A DNA stretch of 64,000 bases from Pseudomonas sp. Z8(2022) (GCF_025837155.1 NZ_CP107549.1:3658001-3722000); one strand, 5' to 3'. Positions 48,378-59,084 are shown, counted from the first letter of the stretch. Notes: a model not told the origin generated them from the letters alone. Translations and numbers: made by a program.

Positions 48378-51300
48378 TTAACGCCCCCTTACCACCAGCG
48401 ACGACGGCGCGCTTCCCAACGCCTGCCAGCTCGGCCGGTACATGGACTCCACCTGAGGTGGCGGCACGCGGTAGTGGCCTGGAGTCACGGCGCGAGCCAG
48501 ATAGAGCAGATGGGTTGTGCCGTACTCCTGCACGTCCACCGCCGCCACGTAGCGATCACCACGGTATTCCTGGTGCTTGATCCGCGCGTTCTGCATCGAC
48601 CGGCGCCATTCCTTGACGTTGCTGCCGGCGTCATCGAGGCTCGCCGCGCTTTGCGCCAGGTTCTGGTTCTCCAGCTCCAGGCCGGCCGGCAGCAGGTCCA
48701 CTACCAGGGCATCCGGTACACGCTGTTTGGCCCGCACGGCCAGGTGCACCAGTACCAGCTCGCCACTGTCCAGACGCTGCAGATCGAGCGGACGGCCATC
48801 CATGCCGAGGTATTCGCGCTCGATACTGAGATTCTCGCCACCGGCACGCGGCGCCTGGCTGGGATAACCGGACAGGGTCAGCTGCTGATACAGCTTGGTG
48901 CTGCCGGAATTGTTCACAGTGAGCGGCTCGGCCAGTTCGGCACGCTCGAGCTTGATGCCGGGCTGCTGGTTGCTCAGTTCGAACTGGAAGGCGCCGCTGG
49001 CAAGCGCAGCGCTCCAGGCCTGCTCCGGCTTGCCGAGAACACCGCGACCTGCAAGGAACAGCGCGTTGCGCTCCTGGGTCGACAGCCAGCGCTGTGCGGC
49101 CAGTTCATCAGCCAGGTTGAACAGCCGCTGCTCACGCTGGCCGGCAGCCAGGTCGTGCTCTTCCAGCAAGGCGAGAATCAGCGCCTGATCACGTAGCGGG
49201 CTGCCGTAGTCGGCCATCCAGCGCTCGCCATCACGCTGCTGGATCAGCCCCTGGTTCAGCGCCTGCTCGGCACGCGGCGCATCGCCCATCAGTTTCAGCG
49301 CGGCGGCCAGTTGCACCAGCGGCAGGCCGGAGCGAGCCTCGTTGCGGCGGTCGAACAGGCTGCGCAGTGCGCCCAGTGGCGCCTGCTGACTGCGCGCCAG
49401 AACGTAGCCGGCGTACGCCTGCACTGCGAAGCGGGTGTGGGCGAAGTCCTGGCTGTAACTGGCCTCGATCAGGCTGCTCTGCTGCAGGTAGCGCAGCAGG
49501 CGGTCATTGGCCTTCTTCAGCGCCTCCGGTGGCACGCCGAAACCCTGCTCGCGGGCGCGCAGGAGGAAATCGGTGACATAAGCGGTGAGCCAGTATTCCT
49601 CTTCGCTCTCGGCGCTCCACAGGCCGAAGCCACCGTTATACCGCTGCATGCCGAGCAGGCGCTCGATGCCCAGCTCGATGCTCTTGCGCCGCTGTTCGTC
49701 CGGCTCGCCTTCCAGTCCCAGGCGCTTGAGGCTCGCGGCGTCGGCGTAGAGCGAGGGGTACAGGCCGCTGGTGGTCTGCTCCAGACACCCGTACGGATAG
49801 GCCTTGAGTGCACGGATCTGCTCACCGAGGTTCAGCGGCGGCCGGCTCGACAGCGCCAGCACCGCCTCCAGCCCGGCAGGCTCGAACTGGTTCAAGGTAC
49901 CGGCCGGCAGGGTCCAGGGCTCGCCCTCCCCCAGTACCGCACGGAAGTGTTGCAGCTGCGCCGGGTAGGCCGGGCGAATGCCCAGCGTCCATTCGCGACT
50001 GAAGTCGCCCAGCGTCTCGTTCGGCAGAGCCAGGCCCTGCACCTCGACGTGGATACGCCCCTGCCCCAGGCCACCTTCGGCGCGCACCGGAATCCGCAGT
50101 GTGGTGCGCTGGCCGTCGTTCAGACGGATCGGCGCCTCACCCTGGTTGAGCAGACGCAGTTGGCCTTCCACACTGACCTGCACGTCGAGCTGCTGCTCGG
50201 CACCGGACAGGTTGGTCAGGTCCAGCGCCAGGGTGGTTTCGTCACCACCGGCAAGGAAACGCGGCATCGACAGTTCGGCGATCAGCGGCGCAGCGACCAC
50301 CGTCTTGGCCTCGGCCATGCCGAAGCGCTCGTCGGTCCAGGCCTGGGCCATCAGTCGCAGCTCGCCGTTGAAGTCGGGGATATCCAGGCTGACTTCGCCC
50401 TCGCCCTTGTCGTTCAGTTTCAGCGCATCGCTCTGCAGGGCGACGATCAGCACACTGGTATCCGGGCGTTTGCCACCGGCGGCAAGGCCGGCATCACCAC
50501 CGAAGGCCAGGCTGGCGACACGTCCTTGGGCTTCGATCAGTTGGCCGTAGATATCCAGCTGGTCAGCGCCATAGGCCTTGCGCCCGAAGAAGTTGGCGAA
50601 AGGATCGGGCGTGGCATAACTGGTGATATTGAGGATGCCCACGTCCACCGCGGCGACCAGCACATGCACCTTGTCAGGAATGCTGCCGTCGGCGTTACGC
50701 GCGCTGACCTTGACCTTCAGCGGCTGCTTGGGACGCATTTTCTCCGGTGCTTCCAGGCTGACTGCCAGCTTGCGCGGAGCGCGCTCCAGCGGCAGGTGCA
50801 GCAAGCCGACGGCACGTTTGGGCGTGACCTGCGCCTTGCGCTCGCCGGGACGAACCACCAAAGCACTGAGATAGAGGTCATGACGCGCCCATTTCTTGTC
50901 GATGGGCAACTCGAAGGTCTTGCCTTCGGCCGGCACGCTGATTTCCTGCCACCACAGCGGCCCCTCGCTGGACTCGACCAGCAGGTAGCCGTTGCCGGCA
51001 GCCGGCGGGGTGACGGTGATCCTGGCCACATCACCGGCGGAATAGGCGGGTTTATCCAGCGCCAGCTTGACCTGGTCCGGGCGCACAGCGCCGCCATCGG
51101 CGTTGTCCTGCCAGCGGTAGCCGGCCCAGAAACGCAGGCTGCTGACCAGACCGGTCTGGCTGTCTACAACCTCGACCCGATACGGGCCCCACTCCACCGG
51201 GAAGCTGACCTTGGCAGTCCCACCGGCAGCGATCTTCAGCGGCTCGTCGCTGAGGGTGAGGAATTTCTCGTTGTAGTTGTGACGCCAGCCTTCACCGTCG

Positions 51301-53276
51301 GAGAAGCTCCAGAAATAGTCGCGGCGTTCGCGCACCAGGCGCACGTTGAGGTTGTCGGCGGCCAGCTTGTTACCGGAGGCATCGGCCACCAGGATTTCGA
51401 ATTCGGCCAGGCTGTCGGCGTCGACTTCCTCGCCGTCGAACAGGCCACGCAGGCCCGGCAGGCGCTCGGCAGGCCATACCGGCTGGACGATGCGGCGGGT
51501 GATCGGGCGGCCACCGGACTCCTGCAGGCTGGCCTGGAGGATCAGACGCAGCGGCGACTTGGCGTCACCCCAGCGGTTTTCCGGGCGCAGCACGGCGCGG
51601 CCCTGGTCGTCGAGATTGACCTCGTCGAGCTCCTGGTCCTGGCTCAGGTCGGGCTCGGTGATATCGCCGAACTGATATCCCGGCAAGCTCGCCACTGCCT
51701 CACGCAGCGGGCGCACGTAGAGTTGCCCGGTCAGGCGATTACCGGCGGCCGGTGCGCCGTAGAGGTAACGTCCGGTCACCGCGAACTCGGCGCTATCACC
51801 TGGTGCGTAGGGCTGGTCCTGGCCCTTGAGCTCCAGGGCCATGCGCTCGGGCAGGAAGTCTTCGACGAGGAATTCGTAAAGCTGCGGGTTGCCGTCGCCC
51901 AGATCGAGCAACAACTGCCAGCGACCGGTCGGCGCCTCTTCGGCCAGCGGCAACTGATATTGATAGAGGCCGTTATCGCCAGCATTCCAGACGAACTTGC
52001 GGCTGACCTGCTCATCCGGACGGCGCACCTCGACGCTGACCGGCTGGGCCTTGACCGGGCTGCCGTCGGCATCGCGCAGCAGGCCGTTGAGCAGCACGGT
52101 CTCGCCGGGGCGATACAGATCGCGCGGGCCGAACACGAAGAACTGCAGCGCGTGCGCCTTGGGCCCGGTGATGTCGAACTCGGCCAGGTCCAGCGCCGGC
52201 GTGTTCAAGCGCAGCAGGCTGGTCTGCTCGTCCTGCTTGGCCAGTAGCACCTGGGCCTTGGCTGGCAGCGGAAGTTGCGCATGGCCGGCCGAATCGGTCT
52301 TGCCCTCAGCCAGCAGCGCGCCGTCGCCGTCGAGCAGTTCGAGCTGCACGCCGGACTGCGCCTTGCCACCTTCCAGCGCCTGGGTGAACACGTCGAGACG
52401 GTCGCGATAGCGATGGGCGGAGAGGCCGATATCGCTCAGGGAAAACAGCGTGGCCGGCTGCGAATAGCTGTAACTGCCAGCCTCACGCATCACGGCCAGA
52501 TAGACGCCAGGCTGTTTGAACGGCTCCAGGCCGGCAATGGGCAGCAGCAGGGTTTCACGGGTATTGCGCGCCGGGTTCAGGTCGAAGCGGCCGCCATAGA
52601 CCAGCTCAGCCATCGGCAGCAGCTCGCGCGCCTCCCAGGTATCCAGATTGCTGGCGCGGCCCCAGCGCGAGAGGAAGTTCGGCAGCGCCTCGGGCTTGAT
52701 GCGGAAGAACTCGACGTTGACCTTGTCGACGTTCAGCGCGATCACCGGCAGGCCTTCGGCCAGGCGGGTCGGCAGCAGCGAGCCACGGCTGGCAAAACCG
52801 ACACTGGCCTGCAGGTCGCGGGTTTCGAAGCGGCTGACATGCTCTTTGGCGAGCTTGCCGCCGTTGATCGACTTCAGCCCGGCATCGATGGTCAGCGAAA
52901 GCTTGCGCTTGGGCTCCAGGTGACGCAGGCGCAGCTCACTGAGATTGTCGGTCAGCTCCCAGGCGCCATCGACCTTGCCCGAGACGCTGTCGACCAGATG
53001 CAGGCGTTCGGCGAAGGGCTGGTCGGGGTCCAGCGGAATGGAGAAGGTCACCGACAGCGCGCTGGCACCATCGAGCTGTACTTCGGAAACATCGACCACC
53101 TCCAGCTCGCGCCCGGCGTAGCGCTTGGCCAGCGCCTCGCGGTCGACCGCAGGCTTGGGCGCCTGCGGCTGTTGCGCGGCCGGAGCGGCTGGGGTCACCG
53201 TGGCAGGGGGCTGGGAGGAATCACAGGCGCTGAGCAGGGTCAGCACCAAGGCCAGAAGCAGTCCTTTGTTCGGCAT
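48378..53276 (-). CDS. bacterial alpha-2-macroglobulin lipoprotein with thioester
   Basis: The 1632-aa protein starts MPNKGLLLALVLTLLSACDS with a lipobox (Cys18), so it is a lipoprotein. Repeated macroglobulin domains fill the first 900 residues, and bait and thioester regions follow. The thioester motif is intact as PYGCLEQT with C1164. A long helical domain and a C-terminal receptor-like domain complete it. It traps and inactivates attacking proteases in the periplasm and works with PbpC, which repairs the wall. The locus layout here is pbpC and the macroglobulin gene in the same direction with a DUF559 gene between. It is of the YfhM type. Confidence 0.95.
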   Translation of the reverse strand: MPNKGLLLALVLTLLSACDSSQPPATVTPAAPAAQQPQAPKPAVDREALAKRYAGRELEVVDVSEVQLDGASALSVTFSIPLDPDQPFAERLHLVDSVSGKVDGAWELTDNLSELRLRHLEPKRKLSLTIDAGLKSINGGKLAKEHVSRFETRDLQASVGFASRGSLLPTRLAEGLPVIALNVDKVNVEFFRIKPEALPNFLSRWGRASNLDTWEARELLPMAELVYGGRFDLNPARNTRETLLLPIAGLEPFKQPGVYLAVMREAGSYSYSQPATLFSLSDIGLSAHRYRDRLDVFTQALEGGKAQSGVQLELLDGDGALLAEGKTDSAGHAQLPLPAKAQVLLAKQDEQTSLLRLNTPALDLAEFDITGPKAHALQFFVFGPRDLYRPGETVLLNGLLRDADGSPVKAQPVSVEVRRPDEQVSRKFVWNAGDNGLYQYQLPLAEEAPTGRWQLLLDLGDGNPQLYEFLVEDFLPERMALELKGQDQPYAPGDSAEFAVTGRYLYGAPAAGNRLTGQLYVRPLREAVASLPGYQFGDITEPDLSQDQELDEVNLDDQGRAVLRPENRWGDAKSPLRLILQASLQESGGRPITRRIVQPVWPAERLPGLRGLFDGEEVDADSLAEFEILVADASGNKLAADNLNVRLVRERRDYFWSFSDGEGWRHNYNEKFLTLSDEPLKIAAGGTAKVSFPVEWGPYRVEVVDSQTGLVSSLRFWAGYRWQDNADGGAVRPDQVKLALDKPAYSAGDVARITVTPPAAGNGYLLVESSEGPLWWQEISVPAEGKTFELPIDKKWARHDLYLSALVVRPGERKAQVTPKRAVGLLHLPLERAPRKLAVSLEAPEKMRPKQPLKVKVSARNADGSIPDKVHVLVAAVDVGILNITSYATPDPFANFFGRKAYGADQLDIYGQLIEAQGRVASLAFGGDAGLAAGGKRPDTSVLIVALQSDALKLNDKGEGEVSLDIPDFNGELRLMAQAWTDERFGMAEAKTVVAAPLIAELSMPRFLAGGDETTLALDLTNLSGAEQQLDVQVSVEGQLRLLNQGEAPIRLNDGQRTTLRIPVRAEGGLGQGRIHVEVQGLALPNETLGDFSREWTLGIRPAYPAQLQHFRAVLGEGEPWTLPAGTLNQFEPAGLEAVLALSSRPPLNLGEQIRALKAYPYGCLEQTTSGLYPSLYADAASLKRLGLEGEPDEQRRKSIELGIERLLGMQRYNGGFGLWSAESEEEYWLTAYVTDFLLRAREQGFGVPPEALKKANDRLLRYLQQSSLIEASYSQDFAHTRFAVQAYAGYVLARSQQAPLGALRSLFDRRNEARSGLPLVQLAAALKLMGDAPRAEQALNQGLIQQRDGERWMADYGSPLRDQALILALLEEHDLAAGQREQRLFNLADELAAQRWLSTQERNALFLAGRGVLGKPEQAWSAALASGAFQFELSNQQPGIKLERAELAEPLTVNNSGSTKLYQQLTLSGYPSQAPRAGGENLSIEREYLGMDGRPLDLQRLDSGELVLVHLAVRAKQRVPDALVVDLLPAGLELENQNLAQSAASLDDAGSNVKEWRRSMQNARIKHQEYRGDRYVAAVDVQEYGTTHLLYLARAVTPGHYRVPPPQVESMYRPSWQALGSAPSSLVVRGR

Positions 53277-53388
53277 TGCGGGCTCCGGAGAGTGGGGGCG
53301 CGAAGGCAGATACTATAGCTGAGCGGCCAATTCGCCGACGAGGCGAGGCGAGAAAATCCGCCAAGCTGCGCACACTCCGCAGGGCGCC

Positions 53389-53394
53389 TATAAT
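53389..53394 (+). promoter_or_regulatory. -10 box of the MATE gene
   Basis: TATAAT is perfect and lies 27 bases before the start codon. The 17-base-spaced -35 (CTGCGC) is poor. A minus-strand TATAGT at 53317-53312 may serve the macroglobulin gene. Confidence 0.5.
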
Positions 53395-53421
53395 CGGCGC
53401 TTTGCCGGAACCCCACGCCCC

Positions 53422-54810
53422 ATGTACGCCCTGTTCGAAGCCTGGCGCCACACCCCAACCCAGCGCAAGGTCTGGGCGCTGGCGGCGCCGATGATTCTCT
53501 CCAACCTCTCGGTGCCCATGGTGGCGCTGGTCGACACCGCCGTGGTCGGCCATCTGCCGCATGCTCACCAGCTCGCTGCGGTCGCAGTCGGAGGCAGCCT
53601 CTATACCCTGCTGACCTGGGCCATGGGCTTTCTGCGCATGGGCAGCACCGGTTTCGCCGCCCAGGCGGTAGGTCGCGAAGATGGTGGTGCGTTGCGCCAG
53701 GTGCTGGTGCAGGGGCTCGGCCTGGGCGTATTGCTGGCCCTGCTCCTCGGTTTGCTGGCCTTACCCTTCAGCAGTGCGGCGCTGAGCCTGATGCAGCCAT
53801 CGGCCGAACTGGACCAGCTCGCGCGTCAGTATTTCCAGATTCGACTACTCGGCCTGCCCGCCAGCCTGGCGACCTATGCGCTGATCGGCTGGCTGCTGGG
53901 CACCCAGAGTGCCCGTGGCCCGCTGGCCATTCTGCTCACCGCCAACCTGATCAACGTGTCGCTGGATCTGCTGTTCGTGCTCGGCCTCGAATGGGGTGTG
54001 GCCGGCGCGGCCTGGGCCTCGGTGATCGCCGAATGGAGCGGCGCCCTGCTCGGCCTTTGGCTGGCCCGTGGCGCGCTGCAACACTACCCCGGCCAGTTCG
54101 ATCACAGCGCGCTGAAACGCTGGAGCAACTGGCGCCCGTTGCTGGCAGTCAACCGCGACATCTTCATCCGCACCCTGGCGCTGCAGCTGGTGTTCTTCCT
54201 GATTACCGTGCAGGGCACGCGCCTGGGTGACGCCACCGTGGCAGCCAATGCCCTGCTGCTCAATGGCCTGACCCTTACAGCCTATGCCCTGGATGGCCTG
54301 GCACATGCCGTCGAAGCGCTGAGCGGGCACGCCCTTGGCGCGCGCGATCGCAATGCCCTGCGCCGCTCACTGCTGGTGGCCGGTATCTGGTCGCTACTGG
54401 CCAGCGCCGGCTTCGCGCTGTTTTTCCTCCTCGGTGGGCACTGGTTCGTCGGCATGCTCACCGACATTGCCGAGGTGCGCGAGCTGGCCCTGAACTTCCT
54501 GCCGTACCTGGCGCTGCTGCCCCTGCTGGCCGTGTGGAGCTATCTGCTCGACGGACTGTTCATCGGCGCAACACGAGCCCGGGAAATGCGCGACGCCATG
54601 CTCCTTGCCCTGGCGCTGGCGCTGCCACTGGGCTGGCTGCTGCGCGGCATGGAGAATCATGGGTTGTGGTTGGCATTTCTGCTCTTCATGACGCTACGAA
54701 GCCTGGTGCTGGGCGGCTATGCTTGGAACCTGAGCCGCCACGATCAGTGGTTCGTCCATTTCGCCGTAGGAGATGCCCCTGATGCTCAGCGCCGCGCTTC
54801 CCAGCAATGA
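53422..54810 (+). CDS. MATE family efflux transporter, DinF type
   Basis: The 462-aa protein has 12 predicted membrane helices in two MATE halves. It starts MYALFEAWRHTPTQRKVWAL and contains VPMVALVDTAVVGHL, VAVGGSLYTLLTWAMGFLRM and LLGTQSARGPLAI. The length and DinF-like motifs point to a cation/drug antiporter involved in stress defence. The downstream GAF-GGDEF gene begins within its last 29 bases, so the two are translationally coupled. Confidence 0.92.
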   Translation: MYALFEAWRHTPTQRKVWALAAPMILSNLSVPMVALVDTAVVGHLPHAHQLAAVAVGGSLYTLLTWAMGFLRMGSTGFAAQAVGREDGGALRQVLVQGLGLGVLLALLLGLLALPFSSAALSLMQPSAELDQLARQYFQIRLLGLPASLATYALIGWLLGTQSARGPLAILLTANLINVSLDLLFVLGLEWGVAGAAWASVIAEWSGALLGLWLARGALQHYPGQFDHSALKRWSNWRPLLAVNRDIFIRTLALQLVFFLITVQGTRLGDATVAANALLLNGLTLTAYALDGLAHAVEALSGHALGARDRNALRRSLLVAGIWSLLASAGFALFFLLGGHWFVGMLTDIAEVRELALNFLPYLALLPLLAVWSYLLDGLFIGATRAREMRDAMLLALALALPLGWLLRGMENHGLWLAFLLFMTLRSLVLGGYAWNLSRHDQWFVHFAVGDAPDAQRRASQQ

Positions 54811-55819
54811 GACCCAACGCCAGCAGGCGCTGGAACGTCAGGAGCTGGTCGATACGCCCGCCGATCCCTACCTCGACACCCTGACACGCATCACCCGGGA
54901 CCTGTTCGACGTGAAGATCGTGCTGATCAGCCTGATCGACAAGGACCGCCAGTGGTTCAAGAGCCGTCAGGGCCTGGCAGTCGCCGAAACGCCACGCAGC
55001 CTCTCCTTCTGTGCCCATGCCATCGCCCAGGACGACCTGCTGGTAGTGGAAGACAACCTCGAAGACCCGCGCTTTTGCGATAACCCGCTGGTGCTGGAGC
55101 CGCCCCACGTGCGCTTCTACGCCGGGGTGCCGCTGCACGACGCTGCCGGCATGGCCCTCGGCACGCTTTGTCTGATCGACACTGTTCCGCGTCGACTTGA
55201 CGCTCAGCAGCTGGCGCGTCTCAGGGACATGGCCTACCTGATCGAGGGTTATCTGAAGCTGCTCGATAGCTCAAAGCAAACCCAACAACTGCGTGATGCT
55301 CTCAGCCAGGAGCAGCGCAAGGGCATGCTCGACGCATTGACCCAGCTGTGGAACCGCACCGGCCTGCGCCATTTTCTGCCTCTGGAGCAGGCCGCGGCCG
55401 AGCGCAACGGCCTGCATCTCGGGCTGATCTATTGCGATCTCGATCATTTCAAGCAGGTCAACGACAAGTACGGCCACGCCGGCGGCGACCATGTGCTGTG
55501 GGAAAGCGCGCGCCGCATGAGCACGGCAGTGCGTCCGCAGGATGTGGTGACCCGTACCGGCGGCGAGGAGTTCGTCATTCTCGCGCAGGTGCACGATGAA
55601 CAGGAGCTGCTGCAGATTGCCGAACGCATCCGCCTGGCCATCGCCAGCCAGCCGATGCAGCTGGAGCAGGCCGAGGTGCAACAGACCGTCAGCCTCGGCT
55701 GCACGCTACTGACCTCAGGCGAAAACGCCATGGACGCGCTCAAACGAGCCGATCAGGCGCTCTACCGAGCCAAACACAGCGGTCGCAACCGCAGTGAACT
55801 TGCCCCCGGAGCCCACTGA
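54782..55819 (+). CDS. GAF-GGDEF diguanylate cyclase
   Basis: The 345-aa soluble protein has an N-terminal GAF domain (residues about 20-165, with SFCAHAIAQDDLLVVEDN and FYAGVPLH) and a GGDEF domain with active site GGEEF. The inhibitory RxxD site (RPQD) lies five residues before it, so product feedback is expected. Start 54782 is chosen because GGAG stands 9 bases before it; the ATG at 54773 touches GGAG directly. It makes cyclic-di-GMP in response to an unknown small ligand bound by GAF. It overlaps the MATE gene. Confidence 0.9.
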   Translation: MLSAALPSNETQRQQALERQELVDTPADPYLDTLTRITRDLFDVKIVLISLIDKDRQWFKSRQGLAVAETPRSLSFCAHAIAQDDLLVVEDNLEDPRFCDNPLVLEPPHVRFYAGVPLHDAAGMALGTLCLIDTVPRRLDAQQLARLRDMAYLIEGYLKLLDSSKQTQQLRDALSQEQRKGMLDALTQLWNRTGLRHFLPLEQAAAERNGLHLGLIYCDLDHFKQVNDKYGHAGGDHVLWESARRMSTAVRPQDVVTRTGGEEFVILAQVHDEQELLQIAERIRLAIASQPMQLEQAEVQQTVSLGCTLLTSGENAMDALKRADQALYRAKHSGRNRSELAPGAH

Positions 55820-55830
55820 AGGAAACACAG

Positions 55831-56289
55831 ATGGCTACTGCATTCGTCGCTTACCTGCACTACCTGTCGGTATTCGCCCTGTTCGCCCTGCTGAGCATCG
55901 AACATGTGCTGTTCAAGGCGCCTCTGGATCTGTCCCGCGCGCGCAGCCTGATGATCACCGACCTGGCCTACGGTATCTGCGCCGTGCTGGTGCTCGTCAC
56001 CGGCGCCGCCCGTGTACTGTGGTTCGGCAAGGGCACTGCCTATTACCTGGGCAACAGCCTGTTTCACGCCAAGGTCGGGCTGTTCATCCTGGTCGGCCTG
56101 CTGTCCATCCTGCCCACGGTGGTCTTCATCAAATGGCGCAGCGCGGTGAAGGCCGGGCAGGCGCCCGAGCCAGGCGCACAGCAGGTACGCCTGGTGACCT
56201 GGAGCATTCGCATCGAGCTGCTGCTGTTGCTGCTGATCCCGCTGCTGGCCGCGCTGATGGCGCGCGGCTATGGGGTGATCGGCAACTGA
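55831..56289 (+). CDS. DUF2214 family membrane protein
   Basis: The 152-aa protein has four membrane helices. It begins MATAFVAYLHYLSVFALFAL and includes the family stretch EHVLFKAPLDLSRAR and YGICAVLVLVTGAARV. It starts 11 bases after the GGDEF gene, so it belongs to the MATE-GGDEF operon. The function is unknown. Confidence 0.85.
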   Translation: MATAFVAYLHYLSVFALFALLSIEHVLFKAPLDLSRARSLMITDLAYGICAVLVLVTGAARVLWFGKGTAYYLGNSLFHAKVGLFILVGLLSILPTVVFIKWRSAVKAGQAPEPGAQQVRLVTWSIRIELLLLLLIPLLAALMARGYGVIGN

Positions 56290-56315
56290 AAAACGGCGCC
56301 CCGAGGCGGGCGCCG
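56289..56315 (-). terminator. rho-independent terminator of speA
   Basis: On minus, ggcgcc-type arms (56315-56294, cggcgcccg...gggcgccg) form a strong hairpin followed by TTTTT at 56293-56289. It lies 10 bases past the speA stop and could also act on the plus strand. Confidence 0.8.
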
Positions 56316-56325
56316 CGTTGGCCGG

Positions 56326-58239
56326 TCAGGACGCCAGGTAGGACGAGCGAGTCAACCCCAGGCGCAGCGCGTCGAGGAACTGGGTACGCTCACGAGCGCT
56401 GATCCGGGCGCTGGCCACCTTGTCGCGGTAGTGGGTCATCAGCTCCTCGGGGGACAGGTGCACGTAGCGCAGCATGTCCTCGATAGTGTCGTGGGTCTCG
56501 ATACCGGCATGCACCACGCTGCCGTCGGCGGCCTGGTAAATGTTCACCGAGTCGGTGTCGCCGAACAGGTTGTGCATGTCACCGAGGATTTCCTGGTACG
56601 CACCGACCAGGAAAATGCCCAGCACGTAGTCCTCGCCCTCGCGAATCTCGTGTACCGGCAGGCTGGTCTCGATCGACTGCTCGTCGACGTACTGGCGGAT
56701 CTTGCCGTCGGAGTCGCAGGTCAGATCCTGCAGCACGGCACGGCGCAGCGGTTCTTCGTCCAGGCGCGACAATGGCAGGATCGGCAGGATCTGGCCGATG
56801 GCCCAGGTATCAGGCAGGCTCTGGAACACCGAGAAGTTGCAGATGTACTTGTCGGCGAGCTTGTCATTGAGTTCGTCGAGCACCGCACGGTGCGAGCGCT
56901 GACGGGCCTTGAGCTGATTGTGCAGGCGACGGCAGATGGCAAAGTAGCACTGCTCGGCCAGCGCCTTCTGCGCCAGGCTCAGCTTGCCAGCCGAATACTG
57001 CGCGGCCACTTCCTCGATGTAGTGAGTGGCACGCCAGTAGGTTTCAGCGACCATTTCCGGGTCGCTGTCGTCCAGCAGCTCGATCAGTACCTGGAGGATT
57101 TCTGGCTGTTCGATACTCGCATCGATCTCCGGCACCTTGTCGTTGTGGCGCTCGACATCGGTGACCTGCACCAGCAGCACGGCGTGATGCGCGGTCATCG
57201 CCCGGCCGCTCTCGGAGAAGATGTGCGGGTGCGGGATTTCCTGGCGGTCGCAGAACTCCTTGAGCATGTCGACCACGGCATCGGCGTAGTCCTGCATGTC
57301 GTAGTTGATCGAACTGGCGTTGCGCGAATGGGTGCCGTCGTAGTCCACACCCAGGCCGCCACCGACATCCACATGGTCCACCGGCAGGCCCATGGCGCGC
57401 AGTTCGCCGTAGTAACGGATGGCCTCGCGGAAACCCTTGCGGTAGTCGGCGATGTTGGCGATCTGCGACCCCATGTGAAAGTGCAGCAGGCGAATGCCCT
57501 GATCCAGCCCGGCCGCACGGAAGCGCTCGACCACCGCCAGCACCTGTGCCGCGGACAGACCGAACTTGGACTTCTCGCCGCCGGTATCGGCCCACTTGGA
57601 GGACGCCAGCGACGACAGGCGCACGCGCAGACCGATCTGCGGCGCCACCTTGAGGTCGGCAGCCTCCTCGATCACCAGGGCGACTTCCGATTCCTTCTCG
57701 ATGACGATGAACACGTTGTGGCCGAGCTTCTGCCCCATCAGCGCCAGACGGATGAACTCGCGGTCCTTGTAACCGTTGCAGACGATGGTGCCGCCCTTAG
57801 GCGCCAGCGCCAGCACGGCCAGCAGTTCGGGCTTGGAGCCGGCTTCCAGACCGATGGAGACATTCTGCGTGGCGATGATGTTCTCGATCACCGCTTCCTG
57901 CTGGTTGACCTTGATCGGGTACAGGGCGGTGTAGCGGCTCTGGTATTCCAGGCGCTCGGTACTGGCGTCGAAGGCGCCGGTCAGACGGCGCACGCGATCC
58001 TGCAGGATGTCCGGGAAGCGCACCAGCAGCGGCAGCGACAGGCCGCTCTGGCGCAGCTCGTCGACCTGCTGATAGAGGTCGATGGGCTGGCTGTCCGGAC
58101 CGTTGGGACGCACTTCGATACGCCCGGCATCGTTGATCGAAAAGTAGCCGGCGCCCCAATGGCGAATGCCGTAGACACTACGGCTGTCGGCTACGGTCCA
58201 CTGGCTGCCGTCGTCTTTGCGGGTGCGTCGTGCGGACAT
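56326..58239 (-). CDS. speA: biosynthetic arginine decarboxylase
   Basis: The 637-aa PLP enzyme makes agmatine for polyamine synthesis. The start at 58239 ([20 protein letters not shown]) gives the family length (P. aeruginosa SpeA 636). The PLP lysine is in [10 protein letters not shown], and the barrel segments [12 protein letters not shown] and [13 protein letters not shown] are present, as is the C-terminal [14 protein letters not shown]. It is monocistronic, ends in the terminator at 56289, and lies next to yciH. Confidence 0.96.
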   Translation of the reverse strand: MSARRTRKDDGSQWTVADSRSVYGIRHWGAGYFSINDAGRIEVRPNGPDSQPIDLYQQVDELRQSGLSLPLLVRFPDILQDRVRRLTGAFDASTERLEYQSRYTALYPIKVNQQEAVIENIIATQNVSIGLEAGSKPELLAVLALAPKGGTIVCNGYKDREFIRLALMGQKLGHNVFIVIEKESEVALVIEEAADLKVAPQIGLRVRLSSLASSKWADTGGEKSKFGLSAAQVLAVVERFRAAGLDQGIRLLHFHMGSQIANIADYRKGFREAIRYYGELRAMGLPVDHVDVGGGLGVDYDGTHSRNASSINYDMQDYADAVVDMLKEFCDRQEIPHPHIFSESGRAMTAHHAVLLVQVTDVERHNDKVPEIDASIEQPEILQVLIELLDDSDPEMVAETYWRATHYIEEVAAQYSAGKLSLAQKALAEQCYFAICRRLHNQLKARQRSHRAVLDELNDKLADKYICNFSVFQSLPDTWAIGQILPILPLSRLDEEPLRRAVLQDLTCDSDGKIRQYVDEQSIETSLPVHEIREGEDYVLGIFLVGAYQEILGDMHNLFGDTDSVNIYQAADGSVVHAGIETHDTIEDMLRYVHLSPEELMTHYRDKVASARISARERTQFLDALRLGLTRSSYLAS

Positions 58240-58359
58240 CGGGTTCTCCCATGAAAAAAGCCTGGCCCTGATGACGGCCAGTCTGGAAATTAGGCAAGCA
58301 GGATGACGTTTGCTCGGCGGTTGACCGACGAGCCTCATCGAAGTTTAGAAAAGGACGCT

Positions 58360-58731
58360 TCAGCCGCCGGACTTCTTCGCGGTAAAGCCGCGTTTGCTCA
58401 GTTCGGCCAGCAGCAGATCGACGTGGTCACCCTGAATCTCGATCACTCCGTCCTTGAGCGCGCCGCCGGTGCCGCAGCGCTTCTTCAGCGCGCTGGCCAG
58501 TTCCTTGAGCGGCTCTTCGGCCAACGGCACGTGGCTTACGGTGGTGACGGTCTTGCCGCCACGGCCCTTGGTTTCACGGCGTACGCGGGCGATGCCATCA
58601 CCTTCGGGAATGCGCGTCTGTTTGCAGATGCAGGCATCCACCGGCTGGTTGCACTCCGGGCAATGGCGACCGCCATCCGTGGAATAGACGAGACCGCTCA
58701 AGGCGGAGAATGAAGAGGCTTTCTTGACCAC
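58360..58731 (-). CDS. yciH: SUI1/eIF1-like translation factor YciH
   Basis: The 123-aa protein starts at GTG 58731 (VVKKASSFSALSGLVYS), because GAGG lies 8 bases upstream; a longer ATG frame (58794) adds an N-terminus unlike the family. A cysteine knuckle, C24, C27, C34, C36 (HCPECN, ACICK), follows. The SUI1 fold has KGRGGKTVTTV and KKRCGTGGALKDG. It probably proofreads initiation, as eIF1 does. It lies between speA and the NUDIX gene. Confidence 0.92.
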   Translation of the reverse strand: MVKKASSFSALSGLVYSTDGGRHCPECNQPVDACICKQTRIPEGDGIARVRRETKGRGGKTVTTVSHVPLAEEPLKELASALKKRCGTGGALKDGVIEIQGDHVDLLLAELSKRGFTAKKSGG

Positions 58732-58950
58732 CGGCTTGTCCTCGTAGGGGTCAGGATAGCGACTGGCCGACGGCAGTCGACCGCGAAGCCCCACTCAGGC
58801 AGGGGCAGCGCAAGCGGACAGACGTCCGCCGAAAAGGCCGCGCAGTGTAACGGCAAAGACCGCGCTTGCTAAGTATGGATTTGCGTCATTGTGCGGCACT
58901 TTGGCGACGCTGTTCGTCATCGTGCACGAAGCGCTCGGAATGCCTTACGC

Positions 58951-59019
58951 CGTAGGGTGCGCCGTGCGCGACGCAGTCCCGCATCTGAGGTAAAGGCGGT
59001 GCGCACAGCCCACCCTACG
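58951..59019. repeat. imperfect inverted repeat with GTAGGGTG ends
   Basis: The arms cgtagggtgcgccgtgcgc (58951-58969) and gcgcacagcccaccctacg (59001-59019) pair with two mismatches around a 31-base middle. Such GTAGGGTGGGC-type repeats are scattered through pseudomonad genomes. Confidence 0.7.
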
Positions 59020-59060
59020 CGCAGGAGCTAACACAACCACCCTCTCCCGTCCTTCGGGCA

Positions 59061-59084
59061 CCCTCTCCCGCAAGCGGGAGAGGG
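59061..59084. repeat. REP-like repeat, family A, copy 3
   Basis: ccctctcccgc (59061-59071) and gcgggagaggg (59074-59084) pair over 11 bp around aa, just downstream of the NUDIX stop on minus. It is the same family as the repeats at 47811 and 48333. Confidence 0.8.

Noticed and set aside
49311..52247. 978-aa open frame on plus opposite the macroglobulin gene
   Set aside because: The minus strand encodes a full-length, motif-complete macroglobulin; the plus frame is Gln/His/Ala-rich shadow sequence.
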